Positions 46,803 to 58,661 of a stretch of 64,000 nucleotides of DNA are shown here, piece after piece (the first letter of the stretch is position 1; each line of letters begins with the position of its first letter). Origin of the DNA: Ashinkailepas kermadecensis (Eukaryota > Arthropoda > Thecostraca > Neolepadidae); contig JAOTOM010003825.1 in NCBI GenBank assembly GCA_034440615.1, forward strand, positions 1 through 64,000, written 5' to 3'. A model generated the notes under the pieces. That model was given only the letters and a program-made list of their open reading frames with translations, searched no databases and was not told the origin of the DNA. A program made the translations under genes and the position numbers.

Positions 46803-49800
46803 ATACACACCGACAGCAGCTGCCCTGAAACACGGCGAGCGCGGCACACACTGACAGCAGCTGCCCTGAAACACGGCGAGCACGATACACACCGACAGCA
46901 GCTGCCCTGAAACACGGCGAGCGCGACACACACTGACAGCAGCTGCCCTGAAATACGGCGAGCGCGGCACACACTGACAGCAGCTGCCCTGAAACACGGC
47001 GAGCGCGGCACACACTGACAGCAGCTGCCCTGAAACACGGCGAGCGCGGCACACACTGACAGCAGCTGCCCTGAAACACGGCGAGCGCGGCACACACTGA
47101 CAGCAGCTGCCCGGAAACACGGCGAGCACGATACACACCGACAGCAGCTGCCCTGAAACACGGCGAGCACGATACACACCGACAGCAGCTGCCCTGAAAC
47201 ACGGCGAGCGCGGCACACACTGACAGCAGCTGCCCTGAAACACGGCGAGCACGATACACACCGACAGCAGCTGCCCTGAAACACGGCGAGCGCGACACAC
47301 ACTGACAGCAGCTGCCCTGAAATACGGCGAGCGCGGCACACACTGACAGCAGCTGCCCTGAAACACGGCGAGCGCGACACACACTGACAGCAGCTGCCCT
47401 GAAATACGGCGAGCGCGGCACACACTGACAGCAGCTGCCCTGAAACACGGCGAGCGCGGCACACACTGACAGCAGCTGCCCTGAAACACGGCGAGCGCGG
47501 CACACACTGACAGCAGCTGCCCTGAAACACGGCGAGCGCGGCACACACTGACAGCAGCTGCCCGGAAACACGGCGAGCACGATACACACCGACAGCAGCT
47601 GCCCTGAAACACGGCGAGCACGATACACACCGACAGCAGCTGTCCTGGAACACGGCGAGCACGATACACACCGACAGCAGCTGCCCTGAAACACGGCGAG
47701 CGCGACACACACTGACAGCAGCTGCCCTGAAATACGGCGAGCGCGGCACACACTGACAGCAGCTGCCCTGAAACACGGCGAGCGCGACACACACTGACAG
47801 CAGCTGCCCTGAAATACGGCGAGCGCGGCACACACTGACAGCAGCTGCCCTGAAACACGGCGAGCGCGGCACACACTGACAGCAGCTGCCCTGAAACACG
47901 GCGAGCGCGGCACACACTGACAGCAGCTGCCCTGAAACACGGCGAGCGCGGCACACACTGACAGCAGCTGCCCGGAAACACGGCGAGCACGATACACACC
48001 GACAGCAGCTGCCCTGAAACACGGCGAGCACGATACACACCGACAGCAGCTGTCCTGAAACACGGCGAGCGCGACACACACTGACAGCAGCTGCCCTGAA
48101 ATACGGCGAGCGCGGCACACACTGACAGCAGCTGCCCTGAAACACGGCGAGCGCGACACACACTGACAGCAGCTGCCCTGAAATACGGCGAGCGCGGCAC
48201 ACACTGACAGCAGCTGCCCTGAAACACGGCGAGCGCGGCACACACTGACAGCAGCTGCCCTGAAACACGGCGAGCGCGGCACACACTGACAGCAGCTGCC
48301 CTGAAACACGGCGAGCGCGGCACACACTGACAGCAGCTGCCCGGAAACACGGCGAGCACGATACACACCGACAGCAGCTGCCCTGAAACACGGCGAGCAC
48401 GATACACACCGACAGCAGCTGTCCTGGAACACGGCGAGCACGATACACACCGACAGCAGCTGCCCTGAAACACGGCGAGCGCGACACACACTGACAGCAG
48501 CTGCCCTGAAACACGGCGAGCGCGGCACACACTGACAGCAGCTGCCCTGAAACACGGCGAGCGCGACACACACTGACAGCAGCTGCCCTGAAATACGGCG
48601 AGCGCGGCACACACTGACAGCAGCTGCCCTGAAACACGGCGAGCGCGGCACACACTGACAGCAGCTGCCCTGAAACACGGCGAGCGCGGCACACACTGAC
48701 AGCAGCTGCCCTGAAACACGGCGAGCGCGGCACACACTGACAGCAGCTGCCCGGAAACACGGCGAGCACGATACACACCGACAGCAGCTGCCCTGAAACA
48801 CGGCGAGCGCGACACACACCGACAGCAGCTGCCCTGAAACACGGCGAGCGCGACACACACTGACAGCAGCTGCCCTGAAACACGGCGAGCACGATACACA
48901 CCGACAGCAGCTGCCCTGAAACACGGCGAGCGCGACACACACCGACAGCAGCTGCCCTGAAACACGGCGAGCGCGACACACACTGACAGCAGCTGCCCTG
49001 AAACACGGCGAGCACGATACACACCGACAGCAGCTGCCCTGAAACACGGCGAGCGCGGCACACACTGACAGCAGCTGCCCTGAAACACGGCGAGCACGAT
49101 ACACACCGACAGCAGCTGCCCTGAAACACGGCGAGCGCGACACACACCGACAGCAGCTGCCCTGAAACACGGCGAGCGCGACACACACCGACAGCAGCTG
49201 CCCTGAAACACGGCGAGCGCGACACACACTGACAGCAGCTGCCCTGAAACACGGCGAGCACGGCACACACCGACAGCAGCTGCCCTGAAACACGGCGAGC
49301 GCGGCACACACCGACAGCAGCTGCCCTGAAACACGGCGAGCACGATACACACCGACAGCAGCTGCCCTGAAACACGGCGAGCACGATACACACCGACAGC
49401 AGCTGCCCTGAAACACGGCGAGCACGATACACACCGACAGCAGCTGCCCTGAAACACGGCGAGCGCGGCACACACTGACAGCAGCTGCCCTGAAACACGG
49501 CGAGCGCGACACACACCGACAGCAGCTGCCCTGAAACACGGCGAGCACGATACACACCGACAGCAGCTGCCCTGAAACACGGCGAGCACGATACACACCG
49601 ACAGCAGCTGCCCTGAAACACGGCGAGCGCGACACACACTGACAGCAGCTGCCCTGAAACACGGCGAGCACGATACACACCGACAGCAGCTGCCCTGAAA
49701 CACGGCGAGCGCGACACACCGACAGCAGCTGCCCTGAAACACGGCGAGCGCGACACACACCGACAGCAGCTGCCCTGAAACACGGCGAGCACGATACACA

Positions 49801-50398
49801 CCGACAGCAGCTGCCCTGAAACACGGCGAGCGCGACACACACCGACAGCAGCTGCCCTGAAACACGGCGAGCGCGACACACACTGACAGCAGCTGCCCTG
49901 AAACACGGCGAGCACGATACACACCGACAGCAGCTGCCCTGAAACACGGCGAGCGCGGCACACACTGACAGCAGCTGCCCTGAAACACGGCGAGCACGAT
50001 ACACACCGACAGCAGCTGCCCTGAAACACGGCGAGCGCGACACACACTGACAGCAGCTGCCCTGAAACACGGCGAGCGCGACACACACCGACAGCAGCTG
50101 CCCTGAAACACGGCGAGCGCGACACACACTGACAGCAGCTGCCCTGAAACACGGCGAGCACGGCACACACCGACAGCAGCTGCCCTGAAACACGGCGAGC
50201 GCGGCACACACCGACAGCAGCTGCCCTGAAACACGGCGAGCACGATACACACCGACAGCAGCTGCCCTGAAACACGGCGAGCGCGACACACACTGACAGC
50301 AGCTGCCCTGAAACACGGCGAGCACGGCACACACCGACAGCAGCTGCCCTGAAACACGGCGAGCGCGGCACACACTGACAGCAGCTGCCCTGAAACAC
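46803..50398 (-). repeat. 3.6-kb 41-bp minisatellite with higher-order structure
   Basis: About 87-88 units of 41 bp carrying GACAGCAGCTGCCCTGAAA, CACGGCGAGC and a variable seven-base segment (GCGCGGC, GCACGAT, GCGCGAC or GCACGGC), plus C/T and CCTG/CCGG/TCCTGG variants. In the left part (46.9-48.8 kb) a distinctive GCGCGAC-ATACGG pair recurs after 369, 410, 369 and 410 bp, i.e. blocks of 9-10 units. In the right part, 48840-49380 is repeated at 49740-50280 with about two differences. The 900-bp offset equals 22 units minus 2 bp and is explained by one 39-bp unit near 49705. All three reverse frames are open across the array. Confidence 0.97.
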
Positions 50399-50454
50399 CT
50401 ACGACCGGTCAGCACGGAGTAGCTCGGAATGGTAATGTGCGGCCTGTGACGCGA

Positions 50455-51302
50455 CCGGTGGCCGGTGGCCGGTGGCCGGTGGCCGGTGGCCGGTGGCCGG
50501 TGGCCGGTGGCCGGTGGCCGGTGGCCGGTGGCCGGTGGCCGGTGGCCGGTGGCCGGTGGCCGGTGGCCGGTGGCCGGTGGCCGGTGGCCGGTGGCCGGTG
50601 GCCGGTGGCCGTGGCCGGTGGCCGTGGCCGTGGCCGTGGCCGGTGGCCGGTGGCCGGTGGCCGGTGGCCGGTGGCCGGTGGCCGGTGGCCGGTGGCCGGT
50701 GGCCGGTGGCCGGTGGCCGGTGGCCGGTGGCCGTGGCCGTGGCCGGTGGCCGGTGGCCGGTGGCCGGTGGCCGGTGGCCGGTGGCCGTGGCCGGTGGCCG
50801 GTGGCCGGTGGCCGGTGGCCGGTGGCCGGTGGCCGGTGGCCGGTGGCCGGTGGCCGGTGGCCGGTGGCCGGTGGCCGGTGGCCGGTGGCCGGTGGCCGGT
50901 GGCCGGTGGCCGGTGGCCGGTGGCCGGTGGCCGGTGGCCGGTGGCCGGTGGCCGGTGGCCGGTGGCCGGTGGCCGGTGGCCGGTGGCCGGTGGCCGGTGG
51001 CCGTGGCCGGTGGCCGGTGGCCGGTGGCCGGTGGCCGGTGGCCGGTGGCCGGTGGCCGGTGGCCGGTGGCCGGTGGCCGGTGGCCGGTGGCCGGTGGCCG
51101 GTGGCCGGTGGCCGGTGGCCGGTGGCCGGTGGCCGGTGGCCGGTGGCCGGTGGCCGGTGGCCGGTGGCCGGTGGCCGGTGGCCGGTGGCCGGTGGCCGGT
51201 GGCCGGTGGCCGGTGGCCGGTGGACGGTGGACGGTGGATGGTGGATGGTGGACGGTGGACGGTGGACGGTGGACAGTGGACGGTGGACGCGGCCGGTGGA
51301 CG
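50455..51302 (+). repeat. 7-bp minisatellite (GGTGGCC)n
   Basis: About 110 GGTGGCC units with a few 6-bp contractions (GGCCGTGGCC at about 50610, 50730, 50785 and 51000), decaying after about 51220 into GGTGGAC units. Each unit has one CpG (CCGG). It starts about 55 bp after the 41-bp array. Long GGRWPVA-type frames on both strands result from the repeat. Confidence 0.97.
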
Positions 51303-52132
51303 GCCGATACGGCATGTCGTGTGCGATTTAATCGTGTGCTGTTCGCCGGTAGGCTCGGCGGCGCTCTGCAGGGCAGCCGGCGGCTGTCGAAATGCCGAAG
51401 ATGGGCGCTGACTGCTCCGAAGCAGGCGGCAGCGCAGTATCCGATCAGTGGCGCAACTGGAGCCGGTTCCGGGGCCGGCTCACTCCTTCATGCATTGCAG
51501 ATATGTGGTAACCCGCTCTCGGCGGGTTCCCATTGCAGATGGACCCGCTATAGGCTGATTCCCAGCAGTTGCGTTTGATGTCACAAGTGCATGTGACGTC
51601 CAGCGGCGTTCGTCGTCACAGCTCCCTGAAATGTGGTATAGAATGATGCATATTTAGTTTCCGGAGCGAAGAGCTATTGCGTGACAAGCGACAAGCTTCA
51701 AGCATCTTTTCTCCCTTTTCTTCTCATTCTTACGTGAGGAGATTTTAAGGCGACATCCTTGATTTATATATCGGCATGCATGCAGCCGTTTGACCAATCA
51801 GACCAACCAGTCAGAACGCTTGATGATGTACGCTCAGGGATTTCACAGGTTACCTTCGTTTAGAAGTGATGAACAAGCCAGAACTAGTGTTGTGTTGTTT
51901 ATGTTGTGTTGTTTCACATGACTGGGCAAACTGCGTGGCTGTCACGCCTGTGAACATTTTGCGTGTCTCCACCACCGGACGGCTGCAGTGGCACGGTTTT
52001 TCAGTACGTGACGGGGGCACGCTCATTTAGTGATATGCAATATGTTCTTATTTATATTTATAGTCAATAACTGCATCCAAATCAGTATTGAATCTGAACT
52101 CATGATGCTCGCTGCATAGTGCCTGTTTAGTG
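51303..52132. other. Non-coding stretch, no gene seen
   Basis: GC-rich to about 51610 and then AT-rich. GCGGGTTCCCATTGCAGAT and CATTGCAGATATGTGG form a short local duplication near 51490-51545. Nothing coding recognised. Confidence 0.55.
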
Positions 52133-52141
52133 GTCATTGGC

Positions 52142-52991
52142 GGTGTATCATAACCTCCACAGGTCATAACCTCCACAAATGTAACATACCTGAAGCGGTC
52201 GTAAACTCCACGGGTCATAACCTCCACAGTTCATAACCTCCACAGTTCATAACCTCCACAGTTCATAACTTCCACAACTCCGAAGCTGTCATAACCTCCA
52301 CAGGCCATTACCTCCACAACTCCGAGGCAATCATAACCTCCACAGCTCACTACCTACACCGATTCAAGAACTCCATAATTTCCTAGAAGCATAACTTCAG
52401 CTAGCTATCGCTAGGTAGCAGCATGGTCTAAGTATAAGGTTATGTTATGTTGTGTTATGTTATGTTATGTTATGCTATGTTATGTTATGTTATGTTATGT
52501 TATGTTATGTTATGTTATGTGATGTGATGTGATGTTATGTTATGTTATGTTATGTTATGTTATGTTATGTTATGTTATGTTAGGCTAAGTTACGTTAGGT
52601 TAGGTTAGGTTAGGTTACTATGCTTCAACGTTCAATCTCATGACATTCAATCCATGTTCGTTGCGATAATACCTAGACCGTCTTGCTACCTTGCGATAGC
52701 TAGCTGAAGTGATGCTTCTAGGAAAGTATGACATTTTTGAATTTGTGGAGGCTGTGAGCTGTGGAGGTTACAATCGCTTCGGAGTTGTGAAGGTCATGAC
52801 CTGTGGAGGCTATGACCGCTTCGGAGTTGTGGAAGTTGTGAACTGTAGAGGTTATGACCGCTTCGGAGTTGTGGAGGTTGTGAACTGTGGAGTTTATGAC
52901 CTGTGGAGGTTACGACCACTTTGGGTATGTTAAATGTGTGGAGGTTATGAACTGTAGAGGCTATGACTAGTGGAGGTTATGATACGCTGTC
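52142..52991. mobile_element. Foldback-like element with 9-bp target duplication
   Basis: Two long inverted arms (52142-52438 and 52667-52991) pair colinearly. They start GGTGTATCATAACCTCCACA on the left; the reversed right arm reads GACAGCGTATCATAACC. Each arm is largely short tandem repeats of CATAACCTCCACA(G) with CTCCGAAGC, and the inner ends share CTTCAGCTAGCTATCGC and TTCCTAGAAGCAT. The 228-bp centre is a (TTATG)n array with TTAGG units. The 9-bp GTCATTGGC flanks the whole on both sides (52133-52141, 52992-53000). Long inverted repeats built of short tandem repeats plus a 9-bp duplication is the form of Drosophila Foldback elements. No coding region is present. Confidence 0.82.
52439..52620 (+). 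repeat. (TTATG)n and TTAGG pentamer array
   Basis: About 25 TTATG units with a few TGATG and TTGTG variants, ending in four to five TTAGG units (about 52578-52617). It forms the loop of the foldback-like element. Confidence 0.95.
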
Positions 52992-53000
52992 GTCATTGGC

Positions 53001-53529
53001 TGCATCACCCCAATGCGTGTGTACGTCATTCCAGAGACCAGATGCTGAAGAAGAGGTGTCCGACACTCCAGTGAACACACTGATCCTCTCAGATCCGTGC
53101 ATTGAAAACCAAGCCGAACCACTGGTGGTGACAACCTTGAAAAGCATCCAGTATTGCAAGAGCATTTTGCATGGATCCACAAGGGTCAAAAAGGGTTAGA
53201 GCATAGCGGCTGGCTTCTTTGACAAGAATGAGACACCGTGCATTCGTATTGATCAATGCACGGGGGAGTAATGCACAGCTTGACAAAATAATCAAGAAAT
53301 TAGATGTGACTTGAATGTCTTAACAAAGTAAGTCTGTCTGTCAAGGGGTCCATCTGCTGGTGAGAAAAGGGCGTATGTGTCTGTCTGTCAAGAGACCCAC
53401 CTATTGGAGAGAAAAGGGAGTCTGTGTCTGTCTGCCACAAGCGCCTTCGTAGTTCGGCAGGAAGTAACCACCAAGAACTCGGCTCTGCCTGAGCCAAAAG
53501 GGTTTTCATCAAGATACAGAACAAGATCA
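53001..53529. other. Non-coding stretch, no gene seen
   Basis: GTGTCTGTCTGTCAAG-type phrases recur near 53330, 53380 and 53420. Coding remnants of the following retroelement may reach in here but are not readable. Confidence 0.5.
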
Positions 53530-53965
53530 AGATAGAACAAGATACAGAAGGGTGGCCGCCTGGATGCTGAGGTTTGTACGAAACGTGTCAAGTAGTAGAG
53601 CGTCAGGTACCACGTCACGAAGCAGTAGACCACTGTCAGTCGACGAAGTCAGGGAAGCAGAAACCAGAATCTCGCTCTACCGCCAGGCGCGACACTTCTC
53701 CGGTGAATTCCGTTGCCTGACGACTGGAACGCGACCGTTCTCCGAACCTCATCTGCATCAGATGACACATTCCTCGACACTGACGGCGAGATGACGGTTG
53801 GCGGAAGGCTAAGCCACGTACCAGCACCCTACTAGATGTGCCACCCAATCCCACTGCCGCCCAACCCCGCTGCCGCCTAAGGATGACGTGATTCGTCTGA
53901 TCGTGGCTCACACTTACCAGCGGGTCCACCACGCGGGGATGGCACGCGTGCAGTGCCCCGACTGA
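53530..53965 (+). pseudogene. BEL/Pao-like retrotransposon pol remnant
   Basis: In forward frames one reads RVAAWMLRFVRNV and LSVDEVREAETRISLYRQA, then after a shift at about 53760 DDTFLDTDGEMTVGGRLSHV, and after another shift PKDDVIRLIVAHTYQRVHHAG. This order matches the region between RNase H and integrase in BEL/Pao elements: 'R..AW.LRF..N', 'L...E...AE', 'F.D.DG.LRVGGRL', and the start of the zinc-binding integrase domain 'LPK.H.VT.LI...H...HHAG'. Two frameshifts and stops (TGA 53792, TAG near 53833, TGA near 53960) show it is inactive, and no LTRs were found. Confidence 0.75.
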
Positions 53966-55795
53966 AATCAGAGTCTTCATATATTTTCAGAACCAATGAA
54001 ATTTTCAGACCAATAATTTTCAGAAATAAACGCCAAACAATAATTTTCAGAAATAAACGCCCCTGCTCTTGGCTGCGCCTTTGGTCGCTTTGCATGCTTG
54101 TATGCTTGTATGGACATCTATTGGTGCTTTGGATCATTAAAAATGGCCTATGACCATTGTATGTCAGTTTTACCGATGAAAATACAAGCACAGAAACAAA
54201 TGGCTGTGATGATTTCCCCCCCCCCCCCATGTATGTCTCCTCACCTCGCCATTGGATTTTTGCGCCAATTTGACATTTTGAAAATGTAGATTAGACCAGC
54301 GTAAAATGCTTCAGCAATCGAGTTTTGAAATCGGCCAATAGATTGCGAGATCTAGGGGGGGGGTCCACCTCTTACAGATTCAGGCCAAAACAAGCCCATC
54401 ATAACAGCGTGGAGCTCAGAAAGCTGCAGGATTCTGCAGCTTCCTACAGGAAGCTGCCATTACTTGGTGTAACACTCCACGAAGCACTCTTCCTCACGCA
54501 GTTCCGAGTGTGCTAAGTCCAGCCGTTTGGTGTGCTAAATCGCCAATTTGTAAGTGTGTTAAGTCAAGCAAACGGGTGTGCTAAGTCAAGTTTGCTCTGA
54601 AAGTGTCGGGGAGAATCTTGACTTGCTAACGTCCGGGTGATTCATGGAGGCTCTGTTTGGCATGCAAGCTGCAGTCAAATGGACATGAATATGAATAAAT
54701 TCAACATCTAACGATTTGCTGAGAAGCAAATGGCTCCGAGTGCAGATTCCGCGTTATTCAAGAAGACGCACCCGATCGCGAAGTGTCACACAGCCTGATG
54801 CATCTCAACATCTGAACACTTACTATAATGCGCAGTCTTTCCGCTTTATGGATCTTCATACAGTTTCCTGGTGGTGACGGAGAACATATAACTCTCCACT
54901 GGATAATTCGGTGGAATTTCTGCAGCGAAGCATGCGCTGTAGCTGTGATAAGAACGCCGCGTCTCAAAGATAAAACCCAACACGCAACATATATCCAACT
55001 ACAAGATGCGTTTGTAACACAAATGTGTGTCGGATAGTGTCTGAATAGTGAACCGAATAATTGGCTATGCATGGCGAATTGGTCGTAGAACATGCCTGGA
55101 CAATAAGGAACATATACACGAGAGCGAGAAAAGTGCCAATGACGCTGTCCGATGACATTTTAGTTTACGTCCGCCAACAACTTTAGCTTGCTTGACAAAT
55201 GTTTCCGCACATTGCCTAGGTAACCTACGTTTTGCCTTGCCAGATTGCAGGAGGCACGTTCTTGGAACGCATTTTTCCCGCATACCATGCCTGCCCCATG
55301 CATTTGCTAGTTCATAGCGGTCAAAGTAACGAAACCCTCCGCCAATGTTCAGCTTTAAAAGACGGTCCGATATGTTGGACAATAGGGTAGATGAAGTGAA
55401 CTGCTGTACGTATTAGAAATATGAAAAGAAAAGTCGCAAGAGTAGGCATATGGTTTTCCCCTCCTATCCTTCTTCATGAGGGTATGTCAAATATAGATGC
55501 TCGAAGACCCAATTCATGGTACCTGTAGGTTGTGCTATGAATTGAGTCAAATACAGAATTGTACATACACCAGTACAGTTTGGGTGCGAAATTCACTCGA
55601 AATCAACTTTAAAGTGCATTATATAAAACAAAAAGTTTTGTCACATGATGCAATACGGACAATCAGGCGTGCTGACACAAGCTCCTCTTCTCATTCAGAT
55701 GTGAAAACAGTGTGAGTGTGGCCTGTAAGAAAACTGTTGTTAGACTTCACAAACAACTTACCCATCTCTAAAATGTCTTCCGACTCGGCCGTCGC
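53966..55795. other. Long non-coding stretch, no gene seen
   Basis: AATAATTTTCAGAAATAAACGCC is repeated near 54013 and 54040. A run of C residues lies near 54220 and of G near 54355. GTGTGCTAAGTC-like phrases recur at 54510-54590. No recognisable gene. Confidence 0.55.
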
Positions 55796-56205
55796 CCAGA
55801 TGTCAGCTTGTCAGCGCGTCAGTCTGGGCCACGGCACCAGATGTCAGCTTGTCAGCGCGTCGTGCTCGGCCACGGCACCAGATGTCAGCTTGTTAGCGCG
55901 TCGGACTCGGCCGCGGCGCCAGATGTCAGCTTGTCAGCGCGTCGGGCTCGGCCTCGACACCAGATGTCAGCTTGTCAGCGCGTCGGACTCGGCCACGGCA
56001 CCAGATGTCAGCTTGTCAGCGCGTCGGGCTCGTTCGCGGCACCAGATGTCAGCTTGTCAGCACGTCAGTCTGGGCCACGGCACCAGATGTCAGCTTGTCA
56101 GCGCGTCGGGCTCGTTCGCGGCACCAGATGTCAGCTTGTCAGCACGTCAGTCTGGGCCACGGCACCAGATGTCAGCTTGTCAGCGCGTCGGACTCGTGTC
56201 AGCTC
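55796..56205 (+). repeat. Second 41-bp minisatellite
   Basis: About ten units of 41 bp carrying CAGATGTCAGCTTGTCAGCG and CGTCGG plus a variable GGCTCGTTCGCGGCAC or AGTCTGGGCCACGGCAC part. Two or three unit types alternate. All three forward frames are open. The unit is not obviously related to the array at 46.8 kb. Confidence 0.95.
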
Positions 56206-56675
56206 ACCGACGGCGGACGCTCGAATGTTGTGACATTCTGTTTTGCTTACATCAACTCTAGGCGCCGTCGGGCTCCGCCGGCTCCCGCCATGGAAGCTTG
56301 CGCGCCCATGCCAACCATGCTACACATGTGTGACCGGTATCCATGTGGGAACCTGGTCTGCCCAGGTTCGTCGACGGCACTCATTCCTCAAGGTGGGTAT
56401 CAGTAATACGACTTCACGGCCTGCAGGTCTCAGGATTGCGTCTTCACAGCTGATACTGTCGGCAGCGTGATGACGTCATCCATTGTCAACGGCGCTAGCG
56501 GAGGGCCTCCGTCCCATGGCTCACCGCCGGCAGCGGGGGGGGGGGCCTCGTTTTTTTATAAGTATTTTTCTTTGCTTTAATTTAATTTAATTTTCATGAG
56601 GGCAAGTGTTTATGTGGTGCGTCTCATTACATCGGAGGCCCAGGTGACACCGGTCAGGTCTCAGCTCAGGCCAGG
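56206..56675. other. Non-coding stretch, no gene seen
   Basis: A G homopolymer near 56538 and TTTAATTTAATTTAATTTTC near 56577 are the only notable items. Confidence 0.6.
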
Positions 56676-56859
56676 GGAGGGGATGGCCGAGTGGTTAAGG
56701 TGTTGAGCTCCGGGTGCCAAATGTCCTGGGTTCAACACTCGCACCGCCCAGGACATTTCCCAATCCCGCGGCCCACCGGTGAAACAGTGTGGGCGGTGCC
56801 ATTAGCCGTGAATGTGTATAAAGTTCGTCGTGAATCTGTCCCCGTCCAAAAAAAAGCAA
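56676..56859 (+). mobile_element. Intact tRNA Ser/Leu-type SINE
   Basis: It starts GGGATGGCCGAGTGG with box A, TGGCCGAGTGGT (56684-56695), and box B, GGGTTCAACACTC (56728-56740). TTCCCAATCCCGCGGCCCAC and a short body follow, and it ends near an A8 run (56848-56855) and GCAA. The flanks CAGCTCAGGCCAGG (56662-56675) and CAGCTCAGACCAGG (56860-56873) differ at one base and look like a target-site duplication. The box A match (TGGCCGAGTGGTTAAGG) is typical of tRNA-Ser or tRNA-Leu. A truncated relative is at 21396-21530. Mobilisation would need a partner LINE. Confidence 0.85.
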
Positions 56860-58577
56860 CAGCTCAGACCAGGTTCAGTTTTCGATGCGTCCAGCGTTTG
56901 ATCTTTGCATTGCGGATGATATTGCTGCCTTGTACAGCAGCTGACATTTCCCATGATCTATCCATGCCTGATGCCGCCGTGTGTGATTAGTGTGTCTCAT
57001 CTGCGAATAAAAACCCAACTTAATCGAGATTCCTTGTTTGCCGTGCCAAGTTGCCAAACTTGATGAAAACTCCGACATGGAATTGGATCTGGAACAAAAG
57101 ACTTTGAAGCGCTGTCATCTTTACATTGTGAATTCCCTGTAGAACTCGACAGCAGTTTGGCCCTGCGTTCGTTCTCTCATTCCAAGCTGATTTCAATTCG
57201 GTTGATTTATAAACTTGCATGTTTTCTGCTAGCTCTGCACAACTTGTGCGAAAACTTGTGTATTTCAGGAGAGAAACCGTGAGTGAAAGCTACTTAATGA
57301 CGATGACGAAGGACATAAAAGTCGAACTGAGAAGAGTACTAGGGAAGGGCTGCGTGGTGTTGACTGATTATGCTGCCACTCCGCCAACCACGAGCCGCGA
57401 CAGGAAGTGCCACGCGCGTCTTCATTGCGAACAGCACGACTCAAAGATCCAATATACTTAGAAATGGATTAATAATGGCGCATTCGTGAAGTGCAGACAT
57501 ACACGACAATGTTAGCATCAGTTGCTAGGCATTTTGTCTGCTACAAGCGAGGTCGAAGATAGAGACAGTTTATCTTCTATCAGAAACTATCGGCAAAAAA
57601 TAACTTTCAGTGGTGCGGCCGAGCTCGCTCTCAATGTTTTAAGTGGCTCATAATCTTGAAACGACCTACTCTGGAGTCAGCGATCAGCTGGAGCAACTGC
57701 AGGACGAAAACACACACCAAGAAGACCAAGCTGACACAAACAACCATGCAGATGAAATATAACAATACACCAGTAAGGACTGTTTAATCCTGTCTTGATT
57801 CCGCGTGGAAGGAGACTCATATCTGCACGACCTGGCGCATATGACCAACCGAAGAAAGCTTGGCACATCATAGACAGTAATAGAGGAGAAACTGGAAGCA
57901 AAGCTGAAGGGGTGGATCTCAGCAAGACATCGCCAAAGCAGAATGAGAGGATAATTATGAAATTGCACGATTTTTATAGCAGAAATGATGTTTACGACTC
58001 AAAGCTTACTCAGGGTGGTCACCAAAAGACAAATATCATACGTAAAACAGATCAGATTATTACACAGACCGCTGTACAACGCCCCCTCGTAAAAAGGAAG
58101 AACTTGTTTTCTTTCGGCTTTGTCTTTCAATAATTAATATAGATCAGTGCCTTTATTGTTCATCATATAAAAATGATTGAAACACAGTAGATCAGGTCGG
58201 GTCATCAGGCTTGAAAAAATGCTACCGAACTACGCATGTTAGAGACGCACGGAAAATGTAATTGCAAACCAATGTAGCTCATGTCTCACATCATAGCATA
58301 TTTCTTCATTTTCGGCCATGCTGATGTCCTTAAAGGTAATAATAGGTGAACCCAGTGACATGACATTCATCTTTGGTAACGGCTTGACAAATTTGAATTT
58401 ATGTGTTTCGGGTCCTTTCAACAGAACCATTCAAGCAAAATGCGCGCATCTGTTTGATATCCGAAGATTCCAAGATCAGGTCCGGTAACGCCGTCTGGTC
58501 AGATTACGTAAGTTCAAACGTAAGTATCCCGGAACATCACCTTAGAAGCATGATTGCTTCGAGATGAACTGATGTAA
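56860..58577. other. Long non-coding stretch, no gene seen
   Basis: An open frame of 112 codons (57795-58133) has no recognisable motif. No tandem or RNA feature was found. Confidence 0.5.
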
Positions 58578-58578
58578 C

Positions 58579-58658
<80 letters not shown>
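58578..58658. repeat. (AT)n microsatellite
   Basis: About 40 AT dinucleotides with one AAAT interruption near its start. Confidence 0.95.

Positions 58659-58661
<3 letters not shown>

Noticed and set aside
46803..50398. CRISPR-like array
   Set aside because: Units are contiguous with no unique spacers, and the context is eukaryotic; it is a minisatellite.
46741..51315. Reverse-strand open frame of 1,524 codons as a giant cysteine-rich protein gene
   Set aside because: The frame follows the 41-bp and 7-bp arrays exactly, and two other frames on the same strand are equally open. No non-repeat domain, signal peptide or splice context supports a gene.
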